Translations under genes and position numbers: made by a program
NCBI RefSeq assembly: GCF_000238395.3
Contig: NZ_CP011025.1
Coordinates: 496,001-560,000, forward strand
DNA length: 64,000 nucleotides
Source: Pseudoalteromonas arctica A 37-1-2
Lineage (GTDB): Bacteria > Pseudomonadota > Gammaproteobacteria > Enterobacterales > Alteromonadaceae
Direction of reading: 5' to 3'
Shown: positions 34,241 to 44,271 of the stretch, in pieces
Numbering within the stretch: the stretch's first letter is position 1
Layout: every line of letters begins with the position of its first letter
Notes under the pieces: generated by a model
The model's input: only the letters and a program-made list of their open reading frames with translations
Database searches by the model: none
Told to the model about the DNA's origin: nothing

Positions 34241-35578
34241 ATGAAAAAAATTATTTACTGGTCAGTCACTGTTGCAGTTGCTGGTTTTTTATTCGGCTTT
34301 GATACTGCTGTTATATCCGGTGCGGATAAACCTATTCAAGCATTATGGAATACGAGCTCGTTATTTCATGGCTTATTTATTATGTCTTCAGCTTTGTGGG
34401 GAACTCTACTTGGTGCCTTAACTGGTAATTATCCATGCGATAAGTGGGGTAGAAAACCCACATTGATTTTAGTCGGTGTGTTGTTTTTAGTTTCGGCACT
34501 TGGCTCCGCCATGGCACCTGACGCATATAGCTTCGCCTTACTACGGTTTATTGGTGGCGTGGGAGTGGGTATTTCTTCAATTGTTGTACCTGCTTATATC
34601 TCTGAGATTGCACCTGCTAAGTACCGTGGGCGTTTGGTCGCGCTTTATCAGTTTCAAATTGTATTTGGTATTTTAGTTGCGTTTGTTTCTAATTTTTTGA
34701 TTGCAGGAACATCTGCAATTGACTGGCGTTTAATGTTAGGTGTGGAGGCAATACCGGCCTTAGCTTATTTATTAATGATCATTAAGGCACCTGAAAGCCC
34801 ACGTTGGTTAGTGCAAAAGAAAAACGAAAAAGCTAAAGCGCGTTCAATCTTAGTTACTTTAGGTGAACAAAACCCAGACCAAGTATTAAATGACATAGAA
34901 CGCGACAAGTTACAAAACAGTCAATCAAAGCTATTTGGTGGTAGTTACAATAAGGCGGCTTTATTTGCATTTTTATTTGCCGCATTTAATCAATTATCTG
35001 GCATTAACTTTATTATTTATTATGCACCGCGCGTATTTGAACTTGCAGGATTGGATGTAAATCAATCCTTACTTTCAGGCGCTGGAATTGGCGTGGTTAA
35101 CTTATGTTTTACCATGCTGGGTTTATCGTTGATTGATAAATTTGGCCGACGTTCGCTGATGTATATCGGCTCAATTGGCTACGTTATTTCCCTCTCTGTC
35201 GTGGCGTGGGCATTTAGTACTGACTCTGGAGGCTTAACGGTTGTAGCGTTTGTATTTGTGTTTATTGCCGCTCATGCCATTGGCCAAGGTACCGTTATTT
35301 GGGTCTTCATTGCAGAAATATTCCCGAACAAAGTACGTTCAAAAGGGCAGTCTTTAGGCTCCGGTACGCATTGGTTTTTTGCCGCAGCAATCACTTTACT
35401 TATGCCATTTTTCTTAGAACGTTTTAGTGCCACTGAAGTATTCACTTTCTTTACTTTAATGATGTTAGGGCAATTGATTTTTGTTGTGTGGTTTATGCCA
35501 GAAACAAAGGGATGTTCTTTAGAAGCAATTTCATTAGATACCAATAATAAGCATGGAGCATTAGATGCGAACCGTTAA
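34241..35578 (+). CDS. MFS sugar porter, XylE/GalP-like
   Basis: 445 residues from the ATG at 34241; an in-frame GTG lies two codons earlier. Twelve membrane segments with sugar-porter signatures: GFDTAVISGA in helix 1, DKWGRKP between helices 2 and 3, RFIGGVGVGISSIVVPAYISEIAP, the PESPRWL motif after helix 6, QLSGINFIIYYAPRVF in helix 7 and the C-terminal PETKG. It imports a monosaccharide, probably fructose or glucose from sucrose cleavage, by proton symport. Its last 14 bases overlap the GH32 gene. Confidence 0.88.
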   Translation: MKKIIYWSVTVAVAGFLFGFDTAVISGADKPIQALWNTSSLFHGLFIMSSALWGTLLGALTGNYPCDKWGRKPTLILVGVLFLVSALGSAMAPDAYSFALLRFIGGVGVGISSIVVPAYISEIAPAKYRGRLVALYQFQIVFGILVAFVSNFLIAGTSAIDWRLMLGVEAIPALAYLLMIIKAPESPRWLVQKKNEKAKARSILVTLGEQNPDQVLNDIERDKLQNSQSKLFGGSYNKAALFAFLFAAFNQLSGINFIIYYAPRVFELAGLDVNQSLLSGAGIGVVNLCFTMLGLSLIDKFGRRSLMYIGSIGYVISLSVVAWAFSTDSGGLTVVAFVFVFIAAHAIGQGTVIWVFIAEIFPNKVRSKGQSLGSGTHWFFAAAITLLMPFFLERFSATEVFTFFTLMMLGQLIFVVWFMPETKGCSLEAISLDTNNKHGALDANR

Positions 35579-37577
35579 TTTAGTTTTAATTTCATCATTT
35601 TTGGCAGCATGTAGCATGACAAACCCAACTGAACAAACAGCCCTTAAGGGGACAGATAAACCGAGCAAAGAGGCGTTTCGACCTGTTTTTCATTTTACTC
35701 CTGAAAAGCATTGGATGAACGATCCTAATGGTATGGTTTACTACCAAGGCGAATATCATCTGTTTTACCAGCATAATCCTGATTCATCTGTATGGGGACC
35801 AATGCATTGGGGACATGCAATTAGTAAAGATATGGTTAATTGGCAGCATCAAGAAATTAAGTTGTTTCCTGATGAGCACGGTACTATCTTCTCTGGCAGT
35901 GCGGTAGTTGATTGGCAAAATAGCAGCGGCTTTGGCAGTAAAGATAACCCACCATTAGTGGCTATATTTACCTATCATGATGATAAAAAGGCGGCACAGG
36001 GAGCGATTGATTTTCAAACGCAAGGTATAGCATATAGCACCGATAAAGGCCGTACATGGATAAAATACGCTAATAATCCGGTATTAAAAAATCCTGGGAT
36101 CCGTGACTTTCGTGACCCCAAAGTAAGTTGGCATGAAGATACCCAGCAATGGGTTATGGTATTAGCTCAAGATGATCATATTGGCTTTTACAGCTCAAAA
36201 GATTTAAAAACATGGCAATTTGAAAGTAACTTCGGCGCTGATTGGGGCAGTCACGCAGGTGTATGGGAGTGTCCAGATCTTATTCGCGTGCGTATTGAAG
36301 GCACCGGCGAATATAAATATGTTCTATTAGTGAGTATTAATCCTGGCGCGCCAAATGGCGGTTCTGGTACACAATATTTTGTTGGCGATTTTGACGGTGA
36401 AGAATTTGTGTTGGATAGCGATTATCAAAAAATGCTTACAACAACACCTGCCGTTTTCCCTCAAGGGCTTGATTTTTCTAACTTCAAAAATGGCTTAAAA
36501 AATTGGCAAGTATCGGGTGAAGCATTTCATATAGTAAATGATCAACCTACAAATACCATTGCCAGTTCTTTTAAAGGCTCGGATGAGGCAATTGGTACCT
36601 TAACTTCAAAATCATTTGCGATTAATCATGATTTCATTAACTTCAAAATTGCAGGTGGAAAGCATCACAACAGTACCGCAATACAGTTGTTAGTTGATGG
36701 TGAAATAGTTAAAACCGCGAGTGGAAACAATACAGGTACAATGGCCGAGCGTTCTTGGAACGTGAGTCAATTAAAAGGCCAGCAAGCTTATATTAAAGTG
36801 GTAGACAATGAACGAGGTGATTGGGGGCATATAAAAATTGCTGATATCGTATTTTCTGATAAAGCAGCAACAGAAAAGTATGAATCGTCAATATGGCTAG
36901 ACTACGGTACAGATAATTATGCTGGCGTGACTTTTTCTGATGCTCAAGACGGTAGACACTTATTTATGGGATGGATGAGTAACTGGCAATACGCAAACCA
37001 AGTACCGACTGAGGTATGGCGCAGTGCAATGACGATTCCCAGAGAATTAAAGTTATTACAAACGCCAGCAGGCGTGCGTTTGGCATCTCAACCTATCAAA
37101 GAACTCGATAGTTTACTGAGTAACACACAGCAAAAGGCAACCCTAACTGGCACAAATAGCTACCAGTTAGATGAGCTTTTTACTGTCGAACCTGGGCAAT
37201 TTAAAGTGAGCTTTAGTTTATCAAACGCTGAGCAAGTTACTGATATTGTGCTTAGCTCTGATAAAGGTGAATACACTAAGCTGCAGTTAGACCCAGCTCA
37301 AGGACAACTTGTACTTGACCGAAGACAATCGGGTTTAAAAGATTTTGAAGATGGGTTTGCTTCTTTACAAACTGCGCCATTACAAAAGGGTCTTGAGTAT
37401 TACGATGTCGAGATATGGGTAGATAAAGCGTCGGTAGAAGTGTTTGTAAATAAAGGGGTTAGCTCTATGACCTCGATTGTTTTTCCAACCTCTCCTTACA
37501 ATAAAATACAAGTGAGTGCTAAGCAGTCTTTGTCGCTTAGTGACGTTAAGTTAAATAATATAGCAATAGAAAAATAA
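35565..37577 (+). CDS. GH32 fructosidase lipoprotein (invertase/levanase type)
   Basis: 670 residues. Lipobox LAAC (Cys16) anchors it to the membrane. The five-bladed propeller carries the nucleophile D53 in WMNDPNG, transition-state D184 in RDPK, and acid/base E235 in WECPD. The C-terminal beta-sandwich has VEVFVNKG and TSIVFP. A ~130-residue segment (about 302-435, starting GLDFSNFKNGLKNW) interrupts the propeller and looks like a jelly-roll insertion, as found in some exo-levanases. It releases fructose from sucrose or fructans, probably in the periplasm or at the cell surface. Confidence 0.9.
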   Translation: MRTVNLVLISSFLAACSMTNPTEQTALKGTDKPSKEAFRPVFHFTPEKHWMNDPNGMVYYQGEYHLFYQHNPDSSVWGPMHWGHAISKDMVNWQHQEIKLFPDEHGTIFSGSAVVDWQNSSGFGSKDNPPLVAIFTYHDDKKAAQGAIDFQTQGIAYSTDKGRTWIKYANNPVLKNPGIRDFRDPKVSWHEDTQQWVMVLAQDDHIGFYSSKDLKTWQFESNFGADWGSHAGVWECPDLIRVRIEGTGEYKYVLLVSINPGAPNGGSGTQYFVGDFDGEEFVLDSDYQKMLTTTPAVFPQGLDFSNFKNGLKNWQVSGEAFHIVNDQPTNTIASSFKGSDEAIGTLTSKSFAINHDFINFKIAGGKHHNSTAIQLLVDGEIVKTASGNNTGTMAERSWNVSQLKGQQAYIKVVDNERGDWGHIKIADIVFSDKAATEKYESSIWLDYGTDNYAGVTFSDAQDGRHLFMGWMSNWQYANQVPTEVWRSAMTIPRELKLLQTPAGVRLASQPIKELDSLLSNTQQKATLTGTNSYQLDELFTVEPGQFKVSFSLSNAEQVTDIVLSSDKGEYTKLQLDPAQGQLVLDRRQSGLKDFEDGFASLQTAPLQKGLEYYDVEIWVDKASVEVFVNKGVSSMTSIVFPTSPYNKIQVSAKQSLSLSDVKLNNIAIEK

Positions 37578-37584
37578 CTTCCAA

Positions 37585-37612
37585 AATGACTCTATATTAT
37601 TATAGAGTCATT
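37585..37612. terminator. hairpin after the GH32 gene
   Basis: Perfect 12-bp arms AATGACTCTATA / TATAGAGTCATT, with no strong U-tract. It separates the GH32 gene from the second MFS gene. Confidence 0.5.
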
Positions 37613-37638
37613 AATCTTTCTCTAAGGCTGTGCGATAT

Positions 37639-38853
37639 ATGAGTAGCAATTATCGACTATTAAGTGTCATTTTGTTTGTTTATTTTATGGCATGGTCTTT
37701 TTCATTTTCATTATTTCCTATTTGGCTTAGCCAAGAAGTAGGCCTCAATAGTGCTAAAGTCGGGATAATCTTTAGTATTAATTCCATCATGGCTTTACTC
37801 GTAATGCCTTGCTACGGCATCTTGCAAGATAAGCTTGGTTTACAAAAAACACTGCTTTATTTCATTGCATTTTTTATAATGTTAATTGGTCCATTTGTTC
37901 ATTATGTATACGCGCCACTACTACAAACGCAGTTTTATCTGGCTGCCATTTTTGGCGGTGCCGTTTTTTCATGTGCGTTTTTAGCTGGAGTAGGGACGCT
38001 TGAAAGTTATATTGATAAACAAAGTCGCTCGACGAACTTTGAATTTGGTAAAGCTCGAATGTGGGGGTCACTGGGTTGGGCTATGGCAAGCTACTTTGCC
38101 GGTTTATCCTTTAATTTATCCCCTAGTTTAAATTATTGGTTATCAAGCATTGCAGCGGTTTGCTTAATGGGTTTTTTAGCCTTTGTTAAGGTCGCACAAA
38201 ATCAGCCCGAAATAGCGCCTTCTCGGACTTTTTCTCCTGTAAAACAGCTTAAAGCATTTTTTAAAATTGCAGGGCTTTGGCGTTTAAGTGTATTTGTGAT
38301 CGGTGTTAGTTGTATTTATGCGGTATTTGATCAGCAATTTGCTATTTATTACACCTCTTTTTTTGACACCCGAGAGCAAGGTCGAGAGTTTTTTGGCTAT
38401 TTAACTTCAGCGCAAGTTATTCTTGAAGCGGCTATTTTGTATTTAGCTGTAAAATGGGTGAATTATATGGGCGTTAAAAATTCGTTGCTGTTAAGTGGTG
38501 TATTGATGGCGATACGAATATATTGCTCGGGGATTGTTAGTGACTCTATCAGCATTAGTTTATTGAAATTATTACACGCCATTGAATTACCGCTGATGCT
38601 GATTGCGTTATTTAAATATATAAATATGCATTTTGACGCGCGCTATTCAGCGATGATCTATATTATTGGCTTTCAATTTACTACGCAATTGGTGGCGTCA
38701 ATGTTAGCCGTCGGGATAGGCGTTGTATATGATAATGTAGGCTTTGCGTTAGCCTATCAGTATTTGGGTTTGATTATTTGTGTGTTTATCGTATTGTCGT
38801 TTTTTACATTAAAGGCAGATGCGATTAAAACGAATCACGAGCAATCAAATTAA
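37639..38853 (+). CDS. oligosaccharide:H+ symporter, LacY/CscB family
   Basis: 404 residues from the ATG at 37639, which is 11 bases after AAGG; a GTG at 37630 is too close to that site. Twelve membrane segments with the LacY/RafB/CscB pattern: FSLFPIWLSQEVGLN in helix 1-2, LQDKLGLQKTLL, and FEFGKARMWGSLGWA after helix 4, the classic family block. Probable sucrose or short fructo-oligosaccharide uptake across the inner membrane. Its 3' end overlaps the convergent lacI-type gene by 29 bases. Confidence 0.82.
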   Translation: MSSNYRLLSVILFVYFMAWSFSFSLFPIWLSQEVGLNSAKVGIIFSINSIMALLVMPCYGILQDKLGLQKTLLYFIAFFIMLIGPFVHYVYAPLLQTQFYLAAIFGGAVFSCAFLAGVGTLESYIDKQSRSTNFEFGKARMWGSLGWAMASYFAGLSFNLSPSLNYWLSSIAAVCLMGFLAFVKVAQNQPEIAPSRTFSPVKQLKAFFKIAGLWRLSVFVIGVSCIYAVFDQQFAIYYTSFFDTREQGREFFGYLTSAQVILEAAILYLAVKWVNYMGVKNSLLLSGVLMAIRIYCSGIVSDSISISLLKLLHAIELPLMLIALFKYINMHFDARYSAMIYIIGFQFTTQLVASMLAVGIGVVYDNVGFALAYQYLGLIICVFIVLSFFTLKADAIKTNHEQSN

Positions 38854-39820
38854 ACGGTAGGCTGTGATGAACAATATCAGTACGCTGCTCTATGAGGTAT
38901 TCCATTGCCCAACGTCCCATTGCATGGTGTGGTAATGCCATGGTGGTTAAATTCGGTTGTAATAATTGTGGAATACTGCCCCAATCATCAAAACTTGCTA
39001 TACCAATATCCTTACCAACGATCATTCCTTTATCATGCACAACAAAGTAAATTTCCAGCGCCATGGGATCTTGGCCACAAATAATAGCATCAGGTTTAAA
39101 CTCGTCTATTACTCGCGCTGCAGACTCTCTCGAAGTAGAAATCTCACTACCATCGGCTTGACCAATAATCACCGATTCAATGAGTAAATCATCGAGTGGT
39201 AAGCCGTGCTTTTGAAATGAATTTATAACGCCTTGTTTGCGACCTTTGGCAGCAATTATATGCTCATTTAAGTTTAAGAAAGCAATTCGGCGATAGCCTT
39301 TGCGTATTAATGCATCAGTAATATCTTCACCGGCTTGCTGTTCATCAGGTACTACGCAAGGAAAGTTATTTGAAGCAGGAAAACAGTTCGCTAAAATTGT
39401 TGGTATTTTTTTTAGTTCATCAGCGATCGAAACTTGGCGATGATACATTGCTGAATATATAACGCCCTCTACGCGATACTCTAAAAGGCTTTCGATAGCT
39501 CTGTCTATACTCGCTTGGGTTTCGTTAACATTGAGGATTAACAGTTCTTTATTTTTCTGCCACGCAATTTCTTGGGCACCGCGTATAATATCAAAAGTAT
39601 AAGGAACACTAAGCAGTTCATCAGCAATAATTGCGTAAATGTTTGAGTTTTTACGTCGCGTTAAACTTGCCGCACGATTAGGACGATAACCTAATTCTTT
39701 TATAGCTTTAAGAACCTTCTCGCGGTTAATATTTTTTACTGTTGGATCATGATTGACGACTCGCGATACAGTTTTAAATGAAACACCTGCGTGGACAGCG
39801 ACTTGCTTTATTGTAACCAT
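38825..39820 (-). CDS. LacI-family repressor of the sugar locus
   Basis: 331 residues. N-terminal HTH MVTIKQVAVHAGVSFKTVSRVVNHD with hinge helix NRAASLTRRKN, then the periplasmic-binding-protein-like core (RVEGVIYSAMY, ICGQDPMALEIYF, IGIASFDDWG). It is expected to bind the ACAACGTTGT palindromes at 28209, 29368, 29444 and 30214 and release them when sugar is present. It is convergent with the operon end and has no operator of its own that I can see. Confidence 0.88.
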   Translation of the reverse strand: MVTIKQVAVHAGVSFKTVSRVVNHDPTVKNINREKVLKAIKELGYRPNRAASLTRRKNSNIYAIIADELLSVPYTFDIIRGAQEIAWQKNKELLILNVNETQASIDRAIESLLEYRVEGVIYSAMYHRQVSIADELKKIPTILANCFPASNNFPCVVPDEQQAGEDITDALIRKGYRRIAFLNLNEHIIAAKGRKQGVINSFQKHGLPLDDLLIESVIIGQADGSEISTSRESAARVIDEFKPDAIICGQDPMALEIYFVVHDKGMIVGKDIGIASFDDWGSIPQLLQPNLTTMALPHHAMGRWAMEYLIEQRTDIVHHSLPFNLIARDSF

Positions 39821-40353
39821 ACTAGAATAAGACCCTCTCTGAATAAAAAGAGTATAACAGCAGATAGCACTTTATTTATATGTTTTTGTTAAGGTTTGAG
39901 CTATCGCCATTATTTAAAAGTAGACTTATTCATAGGCTTACTTTTAAGTTATTAGAGTAAATTATACTCTCAATATAATAGCTTAAAACATTAGTTCACC
40001 CGGTTATAGATTGAGCAGTAATAGTTATTTGAGTTTTATGTATGACTAGACCAAGTTTTTAAAAATCTAGTAAGACTGATTAATTTTCCACTATCAGAGA
40101 ATAGCCATTTATGTGGGCTATTAGCCTGATGAGGAACTCGAATTATTGAAACTGCGCATTTTTATAGCTGTTTGCTTAGTGCCATGACTACACATAGCTT
40201 TTGACAAAGGCTGTAATGTACTGATTGAACTCACAGCGGCGAGTAGATATTTAAGGATTATGGTCTGTAGCTGTTTTTGTTTTTAGAAAAATTATATTAA
40301 ACGACTTTATATGGTTGTGATCTCCCATTGGCTAGTAAGTTATATTCAATAAA
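39821..40353. other. 533-base stretch without a gene
   Basis: Lies between the LacI-type gene (transcribed away to the left) and the 3' end of the EAL protein gene. I see no open frame, RNA gene or strong repeat. Confidence 0.5.
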
Positions 40354-42870
40354 TTAGTATTGTGCGTCTCTAATATATTCAATAAGTTGGTCAACTGGAA
40401 GTGGCTTTGAGAAAAAGTATCCTTGGATCCTAATATCTTTATATCTAGATAAATGTGTAATTAGCTTTTCATCTTCAACACCCTCCACTACCACTTTTTT
40501 ACCTAAGTCATAACAAACTTTAATAATGGTATCTAAAAGCTTCCTTTCTTTCGTATCTTTATAGGCTCCAAGGGTAAACTCTCGATCAATTTTAATAATG
40601 TTTGCAGGCTGATTAGCAAGGTATGACAAACTCGAAAAGCCAGTACCAAAATCGTCTATAGCAACATTTAAACCTGAATTAATTAACTCACGTAATGTTT
40701 TCTCTATTGATGTTTTTTCTTGAAAGGAGGACTCCGTGACTTCAACCGTAAAATTGTTATACGTGATGTTATTTTGAGTAAGCAAATAGAGTAAGTCTAT
40801 CAAAAAATTGTCTTTAATAATCTGCTTGGTTGAAAAGTTAACTGCTACGGTTATATTTTGCAGTTGTGAGTATTTTTTTATATCGTGAAGGACTTTATCT
40901 AAAACTTGCTTGCCTACTTGAACTATTTGACCAGTAGTCTCTGCTACAGGTATGAACTTTGCTGGAGAGATCCATTCATCGTTACAAGACCACCTAACTA
41001 GAGCTTCAACTCCTATAATTTGGTTTCCGTTCAAGTTATGTATAGGTTGGTAGAATACTTCTAATTCGTTGTTCTTTAGTGCTATGTGTAAGTTATTTCG
41101 GATAGTAACTATTTCGTTGTGTTTATCATCCATTGATTGATGATAAAAGTGTACTTGGTTACCTCCAAGATCTATAGATTTTTCAAGAGCTATATTTGCT
41201 TGCTGAAGGTTTAGCTTAAAATCAAATAGCTCGGAAGTTTGATAATGTACCACTCCAGCGCTTGCAGTAAGGTTGAATTCAAAAGTATCAATGCAGTACG
41301 CTTTGGATAAGTCCACTATTAAAGCCTCAATCTTTTGCTCAAGAGTAGCCGGTGAAGTATTAGTAAAATATAAAACAAAGCTATCGTTTATTCCTTTAGA
41401 GATTAATACTTGGTTATCAATATTTTTGCTTATTTTTTCTGAAGCTTTTTTCAGAATTTTATCACTGGTTTCGTAACCTAAAGAGTTATGTATCTCTTCA
41501 AAAAAATCTAGTTTGATTATGACGACTGAAAAATCACTGTAACCTCTTACCGACCAAAGCTTTAAAAACTCTTCCTCCAAGGCTTTCAGTCTCAATAAAC
41601 CTGTTAATTCATCATGTCTTTCCTTAAATTCCAAGACTCTTGATGAATCAGCAACCAGTACAAAGATGAATGTAAATAGGAAGGTAAGCCATAATATTAA
41701 CTGCTCAATTATTGTGTCAATGTGTATTGCTTTGTAGTCATTGATAAAGGTATAGACATTATGTTCAACTAAATCCATCACATTTATTTTTTCAGTAATA
41801 AAGTGGTTATAACGGCTAGTTAGGTTGTTCAAATCAACCTGAGTTTCATTTTTATAATCTATTGAAAAGTATATATTTGGAGTTAACTCTAGATATGTAT
41901 CATATTGGCTAAGATATTTTAAATAACTTTTCTCTAATAACAAATTCATATCTAGTAAGTTTACTATATAAAAATGACTCTGATCCGCAAGTTTAATAGA
42001 AGCTAAAAACATCAGAATGGGTATATCTGAGTCTAGGGTTAATGAGTTAGCTGCAAATTGGACCTCCTCTACATCCCTTTTAATCCATGATCTTATTGTA
42101 GGTTTATCTAGCATTCCATTTAAGTAAAAACTACTAGAAAAATTATCACCTGAAATGTAATTTAGTTCGCTATCAAGAACTAAAATACCTTTGATAATAT
42201 TATAATCACTAATATAATTTTTTGAGTCTATATTAATTAGACGCATGAAATCTTCAAACCTCACTTTTTCTACTCTGCTTTTTATTCTAGCTAGAGCCTT
42301 TTTCTGTGAAATCAGAGAGCGGTTTATCATTGTTTCCATTAAGTGTATTTTTTCTCTTGCATTAGTATCTTGGGTTTTGACTAGATTTAGAGAAGATTGA
42401 TGCCACACAGTCGAACCGATTAATACAACTATGAATACAACTAATTTTATTTTTTTCATTTCATTTATTTGTATATTTTTATGAAAAGCTTTGATAGTAA
42501 TCGCTGAAAAGCAAGTAAAAATAAAAATTGCGCACAATGATAAAGTAAATGGGTTGTTATCAAGTCTCCCAAGATCTAAATTAACCTTCATGTGAAATAA
42601 AAAAGAAAACTGAATAAATAGAAAACACAGCGCAGTAACTATAGCTATTAGAATGCAATACTTCTTCTTGTTTAGGCTCAATTTTTTTATTGTTGCTAGG
42701 GCGACTGCAATTAACAATGAGGCTATGGCCGTTACAGGGCTTATTACCTTCATTAATTCATACCCAGAAAAAGTAGACTCAGCCATTCCTAGTGTAAAAA
42801 TAATACAGTGAAAATATAAAATAGCACTATATAAGATGCTAGTCGTACTTCTTGTCACTTTAAACCTCAT
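40354..42870 (-). CDS. membrane-bound c-di-GMP phosphodiesterase (degenerate GGDEF plus EAL)
   Basis: 838 residues. Several N-terminal membrane segments (about 10-165), a periplasmic sensor region (about 170-385), a further membrane segment near 390-410, then a GGDEF-like domain and an EAL domain. The GGDEF active site reads GINDSF, so cyclase activity is unlikely. The EAL domain keeps VEALVRW, DDFGTGFSS and the late VVVEGVE and QGYFFSKPL motifs, so c-di-GMP hydrolysis is expected. It would link an external signal to lower c-di-GMP. Stand-alone gene. Confidence 0.87.
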   Translation of the reverse strand: MRFKVTRSTTSILYSAILYFHCIIFTLGMAESTFSGYELMKVISPVTAIASLLIAVALATIKKLSLNKKKYCILIAIVTALCFLFIQFSFLFHMKVNLDLGRLDNNPFTLSLCAIFIFTCFSAITIKAFHKNIQINEMKKIKLVVFIVVLIGSTVWHQSSLNLVKTQDTNAREKIHLMETMINRSLISQKKALARIKSRVEKVRFEDFMRLINIDSKNYISDYNIIKGILVLDSELNYISGDNFSSSFYLNGMLDKPTIRSWIKRDVEEVQFAANSLTLDSDIPILMFLASIKLADQSHFYIVNLLDMNLLLEKSYLKYLSQYDTYLELTPNIYFSIDYKNETQVDLNNLTSRYNHFITEKINVMDLVEHNVYTFINDYKAIHIDTIIEQLILWLTFLFTFIFVLVADSSRVLEFKERHDELTGLLRLKALEEEFLKLWSVRGYSDFSVVIIKLDFFEEIHNSLGYETSDKILKKASEKISKNIDNQVLISKGINDSFVLYFTNTSPATLEQKIEALIVDLSKAYCIDTFEFNLTASAGVVHYQTSELFDFKLNLQQANIALEKSIDLGGNQVHFYHQSMDDKHNEIVTIRNNLHIALKNNELEVFYQPIHNLNGNQIIGVEALVRWSCNDEWISPAKFIPVAETTGQIVQVGKQVLDKVLHDIKKYSQLQNITVAVNFSTKQIIKDNFLIDLLYLLTQNNITYNNFTVEVTESSFQEKTSIEKTLRELINSGLNVAIDDFGTGFSSLSYLANQPANIIKIDREFTLGAYKDTKERKLLDTIIKVCYDLGKKVVVEGVEDEKLITHLSRYKDIRIQGYFFSKPLPVDQLIEYIRDAQY

Positions 42871-43036
42871 ACAATAACCATTAAATTTATCACCCTGCTA
42901 AATACAACCTAAAAGTACTGTTTATATAGTTAAATGTAAACACAAAGGATTGTATGTTGTTCACGTATTTAAGTAGGTGAGCGAAAAATGTACTTTAAAC
43001 TGTAAACGTCTGAGTTGACATATAAATCCTCGACGT

Positions 43037-43094
43037 ATACGATTTATATATGAATAATATGCGATATGTATATTAATAATATGCGGTATATATG
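43037..43094. promoter_or_regulatory. three 22-bp iterons before the ParD-like gene
   Basis: Related 14-mers ATACGATTTATATA, ATGCGATATGTATA and ATGCGGTATATATG start at 43037, 43059 and 43081, an exact 22-base period (two helical turns), and run into the start codon. They are likely autoregulatory operators of the ParD-like ribbon-helix-helix protein. No Shine-Dalgarno sequence is visible between them and the ATG. Confidence 0.65.
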
Positions 43095-43301
43095 ATGGGA
43101 ATAGTAAAAATATCAGACGGATTGCATGAAGAAATTAGAAAATCGAGTAATATCATGTCTAGATCTATCAATTCACAAGCAGAGTTTTGGATTAAAATAG
43201 GCATGCTCGCTGAGCTAAATCCGACACTCAACTACCATGAAATAATTAAAAAACAATTAATAAAAGAAAAGCTTACTATTCAGGATCTTTTGCATGAATA
43301 A
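43092..43301 (+). CDS. ParD-like ribbon-helix-helix antitoxin
   Basis: 69 residues, or 68 from the second ATG at 43095. The ParD-like pattern is clear: MGIVKISDGLHEEIRKSSNIMSR, then SINSQAEFWIKIGMLAELNP and a C-terminal tail QLIKEKLTIQDLLHE. RHH proteins of this family repress their own operon through DNA repeats and neutralise a partner. Here the partner gene is a methionine aminopeptidase, overlapped by 8 bases. No ParE toxin is present. Confidence 0.75.
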   Translation: MMGIVKISDGLHEEIRKSSNIMSRSINSQAEFWIKIGMLAELNPTLNYHEIIKKQLIKEKLTIQDLLHE

Positions 43302-44070
43302 AGCAATAGTAAAAACGGATGCAGAAATTGAGCTCATGAGAGAGTCAGGAAAGCTTTTAGCTCAAGTATTTAAAATGCTTGATGATTTTATTTGCGAAGG
43401 CATAACTACGTTAGATATAGACACTAAAGTAGAAAGCTATATTACCAATGTGTTACATGCTCGTCCTGCCAGTAAAGGGCAATATGGCTATCGGTATTCA
43501 TTGAACTCATCAGTTAATGACGTAGTGTGTCATGGTGTACCCAATCATGTTTATAAGTTAAAAAGCAAAGATATTTTAAATATTGATATTACCTTAGAGA
43601 AAAATGGTTATATCAGTGATTCAAGTAAAATGTATACTTTTACAGCGACAACCTCAGAAGCTAAACGTTTGGTTAAAACGACTTATGATGCAATGTGGGA
43701 AGGTATTAAGTTGGTAAAGCCAAAAGCAACGCTTGGTGATATTGGCTATGCTATTCAAAAGCACGCTGAATCTTCTGGTTATAATGTAGTACGTGAATAT
43801 TGCGGTCATGGTATTGGTAAAGAAATGCATGAAGAGCCGCAAGTTTTGCACTATGGTAAAGCGCATACAGGATTAATACTTGAAGCGGGTATGACATTTA
43901 CTATAGAGCCTATGATCAACCAAGGTTCCAAGAAGGTAAAAACTAAAAAAGATGGATGGACAGTCGTGACAAAAGATAAGAAACTTTCTGCCCAATGGGA
44001 GCATACCATTTTAGTGACAGAAACAGGCTTTGAAGTATTAACACTTCGACACGATGAGAAAGTCTCTTAG
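43294..44070 (+). CDS. map: type I methionine aminopeptidase, ParD-linked paralogue
   Basis: 258 residues. The pita-bread metallopeptidase fold has all five metal ligands in context: DITLEKNGYISDSS (two aspartates; the usual D-x-x-x-x-G-Y-H-x-D reads with S replacing H-G-D after Y), HGIGKEMHEEP (His), TIEPM (Glu) and QWEHTILVT (Glu). It removes initiator methionine. The essential housekeeping copy usually sits beside rpsB, so this is probably a second, mobile paralogue co-expressed with a ParD-like antitoxin. The variant second-aspartate region may alter metal binding. Confidence 0.82.
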   Translation: MNKAIVKTDAEIELMRESGKLLAQVFKMLDDFICEGITTLDIDTKVESYITNVLHARPASKGQYGYRYSLNSSVNDVVCHGVPNHVYKLKSKDILNIDITLEKNGYISDSSKMYTFTATTSEAKRLVKTTYDAMWEGIKLVKPKATLGDIGYAIQKHAESSGYNVVREYCGHGIGKEMHEEPQVLHYGKAHTGLILEAGMTFTIEPMINQGSKKVKTKKDGWTVVTKDKKLSAQWEHTILVTETGFEVLTLRHDEKVS

Positions 44071-44271
44071 CGAAATATTATCATAGTCCGCTCATAGCAA
44101 TTTGCCGAAGCTCAGCTTTGAGCTGTGAGTTTAATCATTCGATTTAACACACTGACTAAATCGGCCATTGAGGTTTTAGTAAATCATAGCAATTCACGTG
44201 TTACAGTTTATAGAATAGCTATCCGATGAAAGAGCTATTCTATCGGATAACTATCAAAGGTTTTAGCCGTT

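Noticed and set aside
40354..42870. Active diguanylate cyclase
   Set aside because: The GGDEF motif is replaced by GINDSF, so only the EAL activity is supported.
44210..44260. Terminator near the DUF2798 gene
   Set aside because: Inverted repeats around GAATAGCT and ATCCGAT exist but overlap each other and lack a U-tract.
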